DNA from: Isoetes taiwanensis | Taxonomy: Eukaryota > Streptophyta > Lycopodiopsida > Isoetales > Isoetaceae | Assembly: GCA_021234155.1 (NCBI GenBank) | Contig: JAJEKV010000156.1 | Span: 560,001-624,000 of the forward strand | DNA: 64,000 nucleotides | Reading direction: 5' to 3' | Part shown: positions 25,594-37,839 of the stretch, piece by piece | Layout: each line of letters opens with the position of its first letter | Numbering within the stretch: the stretch's first letter is position 1 | Program-made: the position numbers and the translations under genes | The notes under the pieces: model-generated | Databases searched by the model: none | What the model was told of the DNA's origin: nothing | The model's input: only the letters and a program-made list of their open reading frames with translations

Positions 25594-27153
25594 TATATGA
25601 GAGATGCTCGGGTTGGTTGCAGCCGACAAGCCAACCATTTGATAGCAGTATCGGGATTCTCAGGGATGCCCTCTCTCCCCAACATTGTTTGAGCTTTATA
25701 TTGATCAGTTGCAGAGCTGGCTTGCTGATAATGGGGGTGACGGAGCTCACCTTCTGCACCAAATCATCAGGTAGTTAATATATGCTGATGATGTGGACCT
25801 CTTAGCTTACACATCAGCAGACATGCAACGCCATCCCGATGCCATGGACACATTCTGCCAAGCGACTAATATGCGCGTCAACCTGGCCAAGACTAAGGTG
25901 GTTCTCATATCATCTTCACGTCAGCCGAAGATCCCCACCTTCAGTTACCGAGGGCAGAATGTGGAAGTAGCCCCGCATATAAATATTTGGGAGTGGAGAT
26001 TCCTTCTACTATGCACTGGGACATATCCATACGGCTATGAGTGACGGCGGGCTGGAAAGCACTATATGCAATGCAAAACAATAGTCATAGAGCATAGTTG
26101 TATGATTGGGCCCATCAGTCACACCTGTTCAAGGTCTTAGTGGAGCCTGTCCTTTTATACGGGTTGATGCATGGGGCCCAGTAGTATTCCTTTGCTACCT
26201 GGAATGACTGGGAGCAGGTGCAGAAAGCCTTCTTGGTACGAGCACTAGGGGTGAAGTCCACAGTCCCATATCAAATTCTGTTGCAGGAGACGAGATTCTT
26301 GCCTCTTCAGAGGGTGGCCCTTGATCACCACATTGTCTATTTTCAAAAAGTGGTCAATATGGACGATGCTCGTCTCCCTAACCTAGCTTATATCATGGCA
26401 ATGGGGTCGCAGCGCCTGAAGGTAGGGCAAAGAGAGCTCAATGGTTGGCTAGATGGAATGTGCAGGAGCACAGGTGCATATATGTGCAAATAGAGGCAGA
26501 TCGCCATAGCTTGAGGCAATATCTTGACGCTTGCTTCCTCAGCAAGCTTTGGGATGCCAGTGCCCTTGAACAGGTCAAGACAGCACACTACCAGTGCCAC
26601 ATAAATCCCACATTGGAACGAGGCCCGCAATGCTACTTGCGTACCCACTTGCCTATGAAAAGGTGCAGACTCATTGCCTCCATTCGCACAGGGGCACACC
26701 ATCTCCGAATTGAGACGGGCAGATGGATTGGTGAGCCAAGCTAGGACAGGCTTTGTCAATGCTGCCAAAAGGGAGTCATTGAGGATGAATCTCATACCCT
26801 TCAGAGCTGCCTAGCATATGATCAAATTCGGACGCGCTATGCTGAGTTGGTCAGGCCTGGCCAGCCGCTACATGTGACATTGAGTACAGCTTCCGTACAG
26901 GTGCTGGGATCATACCTTCAGGAGGTCATGGATATGCGAGATCAGCTATGTCCTCGGGTACACACTTGACATGTATATATACATTTATTTCATGATGATG
27001 TATACTTGTACAGTTTGACAACATTCTTATTACTGCCACGGTTTTTCCCTCGAAAACCCTTTGGGGTGGGGGTTTTTTAACCCGGACAATAATAAGTTTG
27101 TTGCGCTCTTTCTGGGTCCCATAGGTCGATTGGTCTCAGTGGACGATAAAAGT

Positions 27154-27182
27154 CTTTTTTTCTTTCTTTCTTTCTTTCTTTC
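27154..27182 (+). repeat. (TTTC)n tail of the LINE
   Basis: Seven or so CTTT units follow GTGGACGATAAAAGTC. A very similar end, GTGGACGTTAAAAAATC followed by (TTC)n, is found reversed at 54548-54590. Confidence 0.85.
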
Positions 27183-27367
27183 TACTATAGATAAAAAATG
27201 GAAGATTGTAAACTAGAACTGTGCCACTATTTTAAGCAATGGATATTGCATCTCCTTTGCAAATCTATGAGGTTCTATGTTTGCTTACTTGCTTACTCAA
27301 AAATGGTCATAATGTAGAAAACAACAATAGCTGTTTTTGTTTCCAGAGCTGGAATCTATGGACACAG

Positions 27368-27932
27368 TGTTTGGGGTCTGGGTTCGGGAACTCCTGCAAG
27401 ACAGCCCTCTGTGAGGACCCTTGGATCTAACAGGAGAATCCGGGGGACTATGTCACGCGGGATTTGCAAGAAAAGAACAAGAAGAAGAAAACAGAACCTA
27501 AGAGAACAATGAGAGGAAAATGATAAGCTTCCTTGATATCAATGATGAACATACATGAGCTCTCGCAATCGAGAGAAGACTGAAGAGAGACAAGACTCAA
27601 AACTCATCTAAAAACTCATGTGCTAGCTCTACTCATATATATAGTACAATGGCCTTTGGCCTAATATAGACACTCGGTGATCTCGGTGCCGACTCACGGA
27701 AGGAGGCCCGATTCTGGTGGAATGTTGGCGGTGCCTCTTGAAGTGCCTAGAATCACTTGACGGCCCGAGGCGGTGGCCGGCCCGTCACTTGTCCGGCGGC
27801 GCCTCTTGATAGGTGGCTGCTTGGTCGGCGGGGCCTTGGATGGCTGACCGGTGGTTGGCCGCCGGATCCTTGAGCTTGACTTGGTCCGTCAGTATGCATG
27901 AATAGTCTGCACCGGGAGGCCTGGGACTAACA
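27368..27932 (-). repeat. 3' LTR of the gypsy element
   Basis: It starts TGTTTGGGG and ends GGACTAACA on the plus strand. It shares GATATCAATGATGAACATAC and CTCATATATATAGTACAATG with the other LTR. The latter looks like a TATA region. A polypurine tract (TTTGGTGGGGG on the minus strand, 27943-27933) abuts it on the interior side. Confidence 0.92.
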
Positions 27933-27969
27933 CCCCCACCAAAGCGACACCTCGGGGTGAAGAAAAGGA

Positions 27970-30900
27970 GGAAGTGTTTTCAAGGCGGGGAAGCCATCGA
28001 TCGAAAGTGATCCTCGGGAATGAGGACGGGCACCATTATGGTACCGCCAATGAGATCTGGCGTGTTTGAAGAGCGGGGAGGAGTGTTGAGGCCAAAGGCG
28101 TGGATCCGCTTCAATGAGAAAACGAGATCGCACCATGTCTTCAAGGGCAGCATGGGCATCGGAAGAAACAAACCCGACATTCCATGGCAGCAGTCAGAGG
28201 GCCGGGGAAACCTTGTGGCCGCATTCGGATTGCGGTAAAAATGGGGATTTGCCGATTTAAGGAGCCGAGCAAAATGCATTTTAGAGCAGCACAAAAACCG
28301 CTTTGAAGGTGGGTCAAGGATGCGGTGAGGTGGCGATTCTCGCAAGAAGGTGTCAAGACCATGAAGCGCATCATCGTGGCGTTGCCAACCACGCTCATTA
28401 GCAATATAGATCCAATTCATGGTGTTATCAAGAGTGGCACCCTCCTCCCAATTGGGCGGCGAACAAAGCGGGGATCCCACCCGGAGATCCGTCGAGATCC
28501 CCGATGTGGAGTCCATCCAAAGCATGGCCATCCATGACCTTGGTCCAAAAGGGGAGGCCAATCGGAAGTCGGAACTGGGGGCGTGGAGGAACACCGAGGG
28601 AAGCATAGGGAGAGGGAACCATGCCCGTGGGCGTGGGTTCTTGAGCCTGCTCCCAAATTCAGCGACAAGGGGCGGATCAAGAGCTTTACACCAACGATCC
28701 CGACAGAGGCGAGGGGAGTTGAGAGTTGATGAGGAGGGCTATCCCGGCTGTGGGGCTGTCTTGCTATCCGAAGAAGAGCACGTAATTGATTGTACCGTGA
28801 GGTGTTGCATGTAAACTTGTGCATAGGGAAGATCCCGGGATGTCCGGATACTTCCTTATTTGTTTGCGGCACTTAGCTTGCGAGAGGCAAATGATGAGCA
28901 AGCTTCGAGGCATGTACTCTTGATGAAGAGCGTGGGTTTGAGCATGATCAGCGAGATAGGGGTTGTTATCCCCGGCAACCATTGAAGAGTGGGGTCACCC
29001 CGAAAGTTACGTAAGTGGCCCATCCAGAAATCTCTCTGTGTATCACCCGGATAGAAATCATGAAAAATGTAAGCCATGGGCTGAACAAGTCGAAGGTGAT
29101 GAAGTCAGGATCGTCGCGATGAATGAGATCAAAGACCAAAAGGGTACAGCATAAACCTTTGTCTTCAATTGAGAGTTCGGGCCAGATCCGAAGAAAATCT
29201 GCAGGCGCAGTGAACATCCACGGGACCATCGGCCCCATGCCGCCGAGGAAGAAAGAGAGGTGGCGGGCAACCACATAATCGAATATAGCGGGAAGGGCTG
29301 GGGAAATCAACAGCCGGTACCGGGCTAACGATGGCAATATAGCCGTCAAGTTTGGTTGCATGGCCTCATCGCCAGGCCCCAATAGCGCGTCTTTGAATCT
29401 GTTGTTCAAGGTCACGGATCCCTGTGGTCCTTTTCTAACGAAGGCGTGGATCGTCACGGACCGTTCGAGAAGTGTTGTTAACGTGAGGAGGATTGCCCGG
29501 GGAGCATTGAGTGAAGCCACGGCAATCTCTGCGTCATCAAGAAGTTTCGTTTACGAACCTCCGTAAGTTTGATCTTGGAGGGTTGTGGCGGAGAAGTGCA
29601 TGGAGAGCTGAGCCGATCAAAGAGGCAATTTGAGCGCCACGCCTGTAAGGTGTTGAACTTGAGTGCTGTAATTGTCACAAAGCTCGGAGTACAAGGCGTC
29701 GAGCTTAGCAATATCTTTCTCCTTGTCACTAAGGAGGGTGGCTTTGGACTTGTTTTGCTCCAATAAGTCCTGAATTTCGGATTGAAGCTGAGCCTGTTGA
29801 TCCGCAAGTAGGCTGGTCCGACCACATGCACTTTTGAGATCTATGCGGACTGTAAGAGAGCCCGTGCTTTTCTTGAAGTTGGGCTTCCAAAGTTTGAACT
29901 TGTGCGATTTGCGGCTTGAAGATCACGGTGAACCGCGACGGAGGCCGTCGAGGTAATGTGTGAACCCCATTGATAAGAGCTTCTTGGGATTCTTGTAACT
30001 TTAGAACGGCGGCTTGAGCATCCTGGCGTCATCGATACAACGGTGACGAGGTCTTTGTGGTGGTGGAGCCGGCTGTTGCCTTGTTTGTGACGTTTGGGAC
30101 ACATGATGAGGACTAGAGTGCTTGGTTTCTGTAGAGGAGGAGGAGGCAAATTGACATGCGTGTGTTGAAGGTTGACATGACCGGAAGAAGAAGGGCGTGA
30201 AGTGCCAACTTGATGAGTCTTAGGAAGGGGGCTGGCGAGTGGAATTTTGAGAATGAGAGTTTGTGGGAGGAAAGTAATGGCGGATGAGGGCTTGAAGATG
30301 GCCTCCACGGAAGTTCGAGAGGTAGAAGTGGCGGCCGAAGACGGTCTACTTCTTGGAGAAGACGGTAAAAAAACAATTGGGGCCAATCAATGTGGTGGGT
30401 TGGCGAGTAGCGGTGACTACGATATTATAGAAAGGTTTATTGATATGGGTGTTCTTGATAGAATACCCAAGGAAAGGCGCCCACAGGGAACTTAACAAAG
30501 GTCTCATGGGGCTTGTCAATATTGGTCGAGGCGATGCACATTTGCATGATAAGCGGGAGCACCAAACTTCGTAACATCGAGATCTGTATGGCGGACCAAG
30601 ATAAACAAGGGGTTTGCAAAGGAATATGGAATACCTCGGAAATCAAGTCTTTGAGTCGCGGCCGAATGGTGGTGCCATCGACCAGCGCGGGTGTATCCAT
30701 CGCGGGCTATTGACGATGTTGGCGATGAACTGCCTGCTAATTGGTCGATTTGGGCCGAACTTCCATTTGAGAGAATTCGTAAAGTTTCTGGCGTTCGCGA
30801 TCGCATCCGGGCCAACAAGGGCTCGCGGAGAGAAGTGGGCGCTAAGAAAGATAATGACTTCGAAAAGAGAGTTCCACAGGGAGCAAAGGCTTGAAGTGTA

Positions 30901-31290
30901 GGAATTTTGGGGCCGCCATGGCAAAGAGCTTGAAAAAGAACGGTGATGCAAAGGCGAGAGCGAAACGAGAAGGCGAAGAACGGAGGACGAAAGCAGAGGG
31001 ACGAAAAGGTTTAGGGCCGCGAAATGGAGGTGAAGAGGCATGATAAGGGCGGTAGGCTGCAACCGTTGATGGTGCAGTGTCGAAAGATGCCAAGGAGGGA
31101 ATTGAGAGGCAAAAATTTGGCTAAGTCCCCAAACAAAGGGAGAAGCAATGAACGGTGGAGATGAGGCGTGAGAGAATGATGGGATGTATTGGATGGCCAA
31201 AGGACACACATTAATGTTCGACGAGGCGTGAAAAGAAGCAATGGCATTTAATGCGGCAACTTCGAAGTGGGATATCATTAAAAGCGAATG
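27970..31290 (-). pseudogene. Third coding region after integrase, unrecognised
   Basis: About 3.3 kb of leftward coding-like sequence lies between integrase and the 3' LTR, where standard gypsy elements have little. From right to left it contains a block reading KWKFGPNRPISRQFIANIV and GIPYSFANPLFILVRHTDLD (30840-30530), then KPHETFVKFPVGAFPWVFYQ (about 30500), a serine/proline-rich stretch (30390-30100), a coiled-coil-like stretch (VQTLEAQLQEKHG, about 29900), and a hydrophobic helical part including FDYVVARHLSFFLGGMGPMV and DKGLCCTLLVFDLIHRDD (29300-29110). Frames shift repeatedly. It sits in the env-like position of some plant elements, but I see no match to a named domain. Plus-strand frames in the region look like shadows. 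Confidence 0.5.
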
Positions 31291-32139
31291 TGTCGGAGGG
31301 TACCATGGCTAGATATCTTGGTGGGAGAAAAGATTCTCTTTTTAGAAACAGCCTTGCATTGTAAACACGTTGGCGATTGTTTTTGATTGGTCCACGTCGA
31401 CAAGGAGTTTCTCAGTTGGCTATATAAGGCGAACCGGGGAGTGAAGCGAAGACATCCGATGGCGCTTCGGCATGGTCTGCTATTTGGTTTGAGCGAAGCG
31501 CCGCGATGCCCACTAACTGTCAAGAGTGGATTACTTGCAAAATGAATTATGCGGACCTCTGGCGCTGCCACAATCATTGGCTTTGAGAATGGATGGGCTG
31601 GTGTTCGGGATGGTGAACATCCCGATCCTCATACCAACGGGATGGAGGTGGTTCTGCACCTTATTTTTGGGACCACTGGCGAGAACCTCTACCACATCCT
31701 GCGCATCACCTCACTCCGAACTTGGGAGTAGAGGGTTTTAAATCTTAGGACTTAGTAGATAGGGCTCTGAGCCCATTTTTGTATATAGGGGCAGTGCCCT
31801 TTAAGCGGAAAAGAGCTGGGCTGTGCCCACATTTTGTAAAGATTTCCACCTATAATATAATATCCGCCTTTTAGTCACTATCATTTGTGGTTGCGTCTTG
31901 ATTTGTATCTGTTAGTTGATTTTCACTAGCGTGGGATGAAATGTTTTGAGGCGAAAAGCCATTAACCGATGTAGGTAATGGAGTTCCATCTAACTCAGCC
32001 CATTTGAAAATATTTGGGTTGAACCACTTGAACTATTTGATAAGGGCCAAGCCCGGTAAAGCGTAAGCTTACCGGAAAATTTTTGTCCAGAGAATCATAA
32101 AGAAGAATCAAATCTCCTTCTTTGAATGTTTTTGTCTTC

Positions 32140-33250
32140 ATCGTTTGTCATGGAGAGATTTTTGCAACCGTTGTCCATGAAGAACACGAATATAAGCATC
32201 CCTTCTAAGTTCATCCAAGCTGTTCCAATTGATAAACCCTTTCTTTGAAAAGTGGCGGATTATGGCGTGCTTGAGTTGAAAGCGGAGAGTGGGGAGAATG
32301 TACTCAAAAAGGCATAAGAGCTTCTTGACCATAAACCAATTTGAAAGGAGTGTGACCGGTAGCTATTTTGAAACAAGTATTGTAAGCCCAAAGAACGATA
32401 GGAAGCTTGGTTTGCCGGTCGGTCGAGAAGCGTCACAAATTTTCTTGAGAATTGTGACGAGTTTTGTTGGTGCTTTACGCCAAACCATTCCCTTGAGGAT
32501 AGTAAGGTGTGCTCTTGTGATGATGTATCGGGGAGATAATCAAGTCGGCTCCTTGATGGTATGATTGATAAAGTGGACACCACGATCAGCGACCCGACTC
32601 AGGTAGGGGCGGCCGAATCGCGTGATGATTTGTTGATAGATAACCTTTGGCTGTGCTGGCGCGGTGTTGTGCGGAAGTCGCATAGCTTTCCGCCCATTTG
32701 GTAGCATAGTCGGTGAGAACCGAATGTAGCGGGCATGGGTGTGCCAGCGGGAAGAGGATCGATGGATCCCACAAAATCCATTCCCCATTTCTTTGAAGGG
32801 AAGTGGCGTGGCGGCCGTCGTCAAGGGGAAGAGCGTCCGCGGGCGTGGGGCGTCCCCCACCCGGCAAGCATCACCACATCTTGGGCGTGGGCGTGGCGTC
32901 TTTGAAAAGCGTGGGCCAAAAATAACCCGGCAAGAAGGATTTTGCGTCGCGTGGTGTCACCATGAAAATGACCACCACCTAGCCCTTCATGGGCTTCTCG
33001 AACAATATCACGGGACCTCATGAGGTAGAACACGGCGTCGAAGGATGGTATCCTTACCCTTTTGTAAAGATGTCACGCAACCATGGTGTAGTCCACGGGC
33101 GTCCGCGGAGAAATTGATGGCGGCGGGATTGTCTTTTGGCATGAGAGGCGTCATGTCCTCTAGTGGAAGAGCGCTGTGAGGAATGCTGCTGCGAAAGTCA
33201 TGGAACCAATGTGGTGTTGCCGTCACTAAAAAGAGTTGGCGTCGGGGAAA
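32140..33250 (-). pseudogene. Gypsy integrase (degenerate)
   Basis: Read leftward it shows the zinc-binding region (EAHEGLGGGHFHGDTTRRKI, about 33000), a CLAGGGRPTP-like linker (about 32865) and the start of the catalytic core (MDFVGSIDPLP, then TDYATKWAESYATS, 32780-32680), which holds the expected D-rich core entry. The downstream core continues with IYQQIITRFGRP (about 32630). Frameshifts disrupt it. No chromodomain was recognised after it. Confidence 0.8.
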
Positions 33251-33439
33251 GGCGTCACGAGACTCGGTGGAGGATCATCCGTGTGGATCGTGAAAAGATA
33301 ATCCGGGACAACGTGAGATTTGCGGCCTTGTGAACAATTTCAAAAGGGGCAAATTCTTGGAGAAGAAGGACCCATCGAGCAATGCGGCCCGTGGGCGTGG
33401 ATTTGTTGATCAAATAAAGGAGTGCTTGGTGGTCTACAA

Positions 33440-33790
33440 AAGAATTTGATCGGCTGCCCTAAAAGATAGTAGTGAGCGTTGGACCTGAAAAAATTAAACC
33501 CAAGGCTTCACGCTCGTGGCGAGTAGTTCTTTCAGCAGAATTGAGTTCCGGTGGCGTATCACGTTTGGTTTGTCGATTAATGCGCATCATATTCTTGAGA
33601 AAGAAACGGCTCCTATAGCAAATGCCGAGACATCGACATGAACATGAAAGGGCTTGTCCCATTGAGGAGGAACAAGAACCGGGGCTTTGAGTAAGCAAGA
33701 GCTTTAAGCGTTGGAAAGCGACATCCGCTGGGTATTCCAAGCCGGTGGATTCATCACCCAAATGAGTTTATGAATGGGATCTGCAATGGC
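33440..33790 (-). pseudogene. Gypsy RNase H (degenerate)
   Basis: AFQRLKLLLTQSP opens the domain near 33715, followed by a frame-shifted HVHVDVSA-like catalytic start. Then TPPELNSAERTTRHEREALG (33560-33500) follows, the usual YSTTEREAL block before the end of RNase H. Confidence 0.8.
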
Positions 33791-33799
33791 TGCTAGTCA

Positions 33800-34760
33800 G
33801 GAATGAAAGTGGAATAATAATTGACCTTACCCAAGAAGGGCGGGTTTCCTTGATATTGGGCTGGTGCTTGAGCCTTGAGCACCACGGTGATTTTGGCGAG
33901 ATCGTGGTGATACGCTTTGCTGACCACATGTCCTAACGAGAACACGGAAGTGGCCTTAAAAGGTGCATTTCGGGATTGAGACTAATCTTGGGACTCATCA
34001 CATTTCGAAGAGGCGAGTTCCAATTTATCAAATGGTCAGCCATGGGCTGTAGGCAAAGAAGTCATCTTGAAAAATTTGCAAGAAGGGATTTTCCTTCATA
34101 AAATCATGAAAAGCGAGAGCATGATCGTTGAAGCGTGGATGGAGAGTTTGATAATCCAAAAGGAACCACCTTGTAGGCAAAAGTGCCCCGCAGGGGTGGT
34201 GAAAGTAGTCTTGAGTTGATCAGATTCTTTGATTGAGATCCGATTGTAGCGGAAAAACCATCCATGAAGGAGTACATCTCATGTCCAAAGAACCTCTTCG
34301 AACACAGTGCGTGAAGGGAAGTGGAAAATGATCGCGCTCAGGTGGCGATTGAGTTTTTGGTAGTCCCGCAAAGCGCGGATCTTACCATTATGTTTGAGTG
34401 CAATGCGATGGGGCTCACCCATTGAGAATGTTTGACCTCATAGATCAAACTGCGGCAAAGGAGTTTGTCAATTTACGCCTTGATCCGATCCGCGGTAATT
34501 AGGGTTGGCCCGATGCATGTCGTTGCTAGGCTGGGCGTGCATCGACTTGGTAGGAATGGTGAGTTCCCCAAGGTTTTGTTGATCCCAGAAGATCTCTGTA
34601 GCTCAGGCGAAAATGTGTTTGAATTTTTGAAGAAGCGTGGACGGCCTTACGATAGGGTGTCGGAAGATTTTGCGACAATTGGACGGTGATTGTTGCCTAC
34701 GTCCACAATCTCGGCGTCGAGAGTGCGAATATGGGGATAACTGTGTCTGGACAATATGAG
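33800..34760 (-). pseudogene. Gypsy reverse transcriptase (degenerate)
   Basis: Landmarks in leftward order are HSQWVSPIALHSN (about 34430), GHEMYSFMDGFS (about 34290-34250), FAYKVVPFGLSNSPSTLQR (about 34175-34120) and QIFQDDFFAYSP (about 34090-34050). The catalytic box reads FQDD where most gypsy elements have YMDD or YIDD. Stops and frameshifts are present. Confidence 0.85.
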
Positions 34761-35099
34761 CAGGAGGTTGAAGCATAATAGGATGCGTGGCACTCTGCGT
34801 GGTGAAAAAGAGAGGTTCTTTGAGTTTCATCAAGCAGAGGTTGCTTCATGGACAGCGTGGACATCTACAGAGAGCGGCAGGAGAGTCCACATGACGAAAA
34901 GTGATCAACCCGTTGAATTGATTGCAAGGAGCGGGTAAGGGTCAAGCAAAAGCAGCCACGGCACGGTCACGATCAAGGGTCATATCTCCCCAAGGATCGG
35001 CATATTCGGGGTAGGATGGCGAGGCGGATTTCGAGGTGGAACTGAACTTGATAGATATTTTGGGCGTCCGGAATCGATTGTCGGAGAGAGAGGGTTCAG

Positions 35100-35700
35100 C
35101 ATTGTCGCGGAAATGATTTTGCGGTTTCAAGTCCATGGTGGCATTGAGGTGACCATCTGTGATGACTAAGCGATCCGTGGCCCGGTAATGGATACTCTTG
35201 GCTGGCGAAGAAAAGGTGCGGGCCGACCAACATTTCATAATCACCGGATCTTCGCCGACCTTCAAACACCAAATTCAAGGGAATCTGAGATCACCAATGT
35301 TGATGTGAAGAAGAGGTGGCGCCTTGAGGTCGCGTGATATGGCCATTGGCCAATTTGATGTCATATGGGGCACGATAGAGTTGTTTGATGCCCATTTGTT
35401 TTGCGAGTTTGTCCGTGATGAGATTGACCAGCGCTACCTCGGTCAATTTGAACATGATTGACTTGTTGATTGCCCACCGTGGCATGTACAGTGGGTGTAG
35501 AGGTAGCAACAGACCCCAACCATAACGATCGGGGGGTAATGGCGGTCCTTGAGGCGGAGACGAGTTTCAAAATTGTGGCAAGACTTAGAGGAATTTTGAT
35601 TTTGGCGATTCTTCTTGGAGTTCGAGGCACATGAGAAAAAGGATCTGCGGGATCCACGGGTGCTAGAGTGTGTGTGGTAAGGAAGCGGCAACTTCTTTGA
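35100..35700 (-). pseudogene. Gypsy aspartic protease region (degenerate)
   Basis: The block NHVQIDRGSAGQ near 35440-35475 corresponds to a retropepsin D-S-G-A site with R in place of S's neighbour. It is followed in another frame by LVNLITDKLAKQMGIKQLYR and IKLANGHIT (35430-35340), the typical sequence after the active site of plant retropepsins. Confidence 0.65.
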
Positions 35701-36159
35701 GTAGGTCTACCTCGGCGATATTTGGATATGGGCGAGGCGTGGAGGTTGAGACATGGAAGGTGCTTCTTGTCTTTGTTGAGCTCTAGTGGTGGCATGAACA
35801 TTAATAGCGCGGCGGCCTTGGCCCGGCTTGCATGAGGTTCAAAATGCTTTGGCGAACTTTAGGCATAACATGCGGCATGAGTTTCTCAAGTCGGTGCAAA
35901 GTGAACCTTTTGCTTCTTCATGAGGAATGGTGTCGGCGGCAAAGGCGGTTGCGTGCCATGAGGAATAATGGTTAAGGGGCGTGGCATACAGTGCGGCGTG
36001 AAACCAAACCAACCCAATTTGATGGGCTGGGCCGGGAGGATTAAGAGCACGAAAAATTTCTTCTGTGCTTGTTGATCCATCGGAGGTTGATTGGCGGGGG
36101 CTGGTTGATAAGCGTGATTGCTAAAGGCGAGGTGGCTTCAGAAGAAACGGGGCCGCCGG

Positions 36160-37793
36160 ACCTTGTTTGCCATTAGCAATCGAGTTGGTAAAAGTCGTGA
36201 GGCGGACCGATGTGGTACGATTTGTGCCGTGAAGCTGCACCTGAACTTGTGGAAGTTGAGGACACGCCGTGGTGGTATGACCCCATTCTTGGCGGTGATA
36301 ACAACGAGCTTTTCGAAGGATCAAAGGGAGGGCGTGTGTTGGGTCCCGTTGTTGCTCCATTCTTGATAGAGTTGATTTGGGTTGCGCTGCGGTGGTGGTA
36401 GCGATATTGCGATTGGTTACGAGGTGTGGTTTGCACTTGATAAACCATTTTGTTGCGGAAAGGTGTAGGATGAGTGCGAGTGCACTCTTCCGGTGGCATG
36501 ATTGCACATGTTGCATCTTTTACAATGAGGCGGGCCATTGGTGGAGTTGCACTCATTTAGCCAAGTGGCCTTGATATTTTGCAGGATATGGCACCGGATC
36601 ATTGCTGGCTAGCGGATTGGTGTGTTGAGGTTGAGCAGCAAGGAGAACCATGACGGGCGGAATGAAAGGGAGCTCTGAAGAGCCGCGCCACGGGAGGAAA
36701 CATTGGACCGAAGTGATTGACAAGATCGATAGCTTTGCTCCAAAGTCTTGGGCGCGGAGTATTGATCATGAGTCCGGATATTTGGAGGAAGTCCTTGGAG
36801 AAACCGGACCAAGATCGGCTCTGTGTGGGGTACTCCTTGAGTTTCTTGGCGAGAATGTGAAGGCGTCCTGCGCAAAATCCCCGGCGGAACTGCGTGGGCT
36901 CTTGTTGAAGGTCATTGAGTTGCTTGAGATGAAAGGCGATCATCATTCGTGGTCCCATAGTGAGAAAGAAAAGCGGTTCTCATTCGACCAATCTTGTTTC
37001 CAGTGGCTTTTTGTTGGACATGAGCCATTGATGAGGAGAACCACGCGGCGTTGTGGAAAAGATGTGAAAATTTCAGTTGAGCTTGCGCATGACCATTCAG
37101 ACGGACGAGCCTCAAATTCTTCCATGTGGGCTTGAGCACATTGGTCTAAGGGTTTGCCTTTCGTGTTGCCAAAGGTGGGATAATTCGGCCGTGGTCCGAA
37201 GGTAGAGGTAAAAGTCTTTGGGCTGGACGGGAACATGATAGTGAGGATATTGAGGTGGAGTTGGCGGTGGCATGGTGCCCGAAAGACCGGGCTGGAAGGG
37301 GTTCTTTGAGGTGGAGGTACCGGAGGTGCACGATCATTGGTTTTGAGGTGGGTAAGGTTGTAAGCGGGAAGAGTGGTGGGAAATGTAGGGAAGGGAAACT
37401 TCGGGGAGGAGCAAAAGAGACCGCGTGGATATCCCCGTCCCCCGTAGGGAGATGATGGTTGTGAAGGCAGAGGTATGGCCGTAAGACCGATGGATGAAGG
37501 CATGTTGGGGGTATGAAAGTAAGGTTGTGCGGGTTGAGCGGATAGGGCTCCCGATAGTGATGAGGAGACCGAGGCGTGAGCAATGTTTGCACGCTTGGAG
37601 GAGGAGAATTCCGGACGAGACATGACACGAGGGGTGGGTGGCGCCGGTGAGCCCTAGACCGAATGTGGCCTCCCTCAATGTCATAAGCAGATCCATACAT
37701 GTCATGAACGGCTTCCCTTCGATGATGGCGCTCCAAAGCGAGGCGCCGTTTTGGGAAAAAAAAGTTCTTCCGGCGTGAAGTTCGGACAGACAT
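36160..37793 (-). pseudogene. Gypsy gag (degenerate)
   Basis: A proline-rich N-terminal part (37793-37200) precedes capsid-like LNDLQQEPTQFRRGF and HILAKKLKEYP (36920-36830), with a decayed cysteine/histidine knuckle near 36560-36490 (CKRCNMCNHATGRVHSH). Several frames are needed, so it is not functional. Confidence 0.7.
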
Positions 37794-37814
37794 GGCGGCG
37801 TAAGAAAGGAAAAT

Positions 37815-37839
37815 CGAATCAGACCCCCGGCGGTGGCGG
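37815..37839 (-). other. Degenerate primer binding site, tRNA-Asp type
   Basis: Directly inside the 5' LTR the minus strand reads CCGCCACCGCCGGGGGTCTG. This resembles the plant gypsy primer site TGGCGCCGTTGCCGGGGATC, complementary to tRNA-Asp, with several changes. Confidence 0.5.

Larger units (their letters stand above)
24998..27182 (+). pseudogene. 5'-truncated LINE with degenerate reverse transcriptase
   Basis: This is a non-LTR retrotransposon relic. RT landmarks are QAGFKPRHSTIDHIFTLRTL (about 25013), FVDFAKAFDTIPREKLW (about 25115-25165), an LSP..LF-like block (about 25670) and YADDVDLLAY (about 25785), which holds the catalytic YADD. A C-terminal cysteine-rich tail follows near 26750 (CHRC-like, then SHTLQSCLAYDQ). 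Frameshifts and stops break the frame repeatedly. The 3' end has a CTCGAAAACCC hairpin and a (TTTC)n tail at 27154-27182. The 5' edge is only approximate, and no target duplication was found. A hAT-like MITE interrupts it at 25228. Confidence 0.85.

Noticed and set aside
25311-25778. Protein-coding frames in the GTAC-rich block
   Set aside because: They cross the MITE, whose repeated GTAC words leave several frames open by composition.
28419-28814. 131-codon plus-strand frame inside the gypsy element
   Set aside because: It is antisense to the coding direction of all recognised domains and has no domain of its own; treated as a shadow frame.
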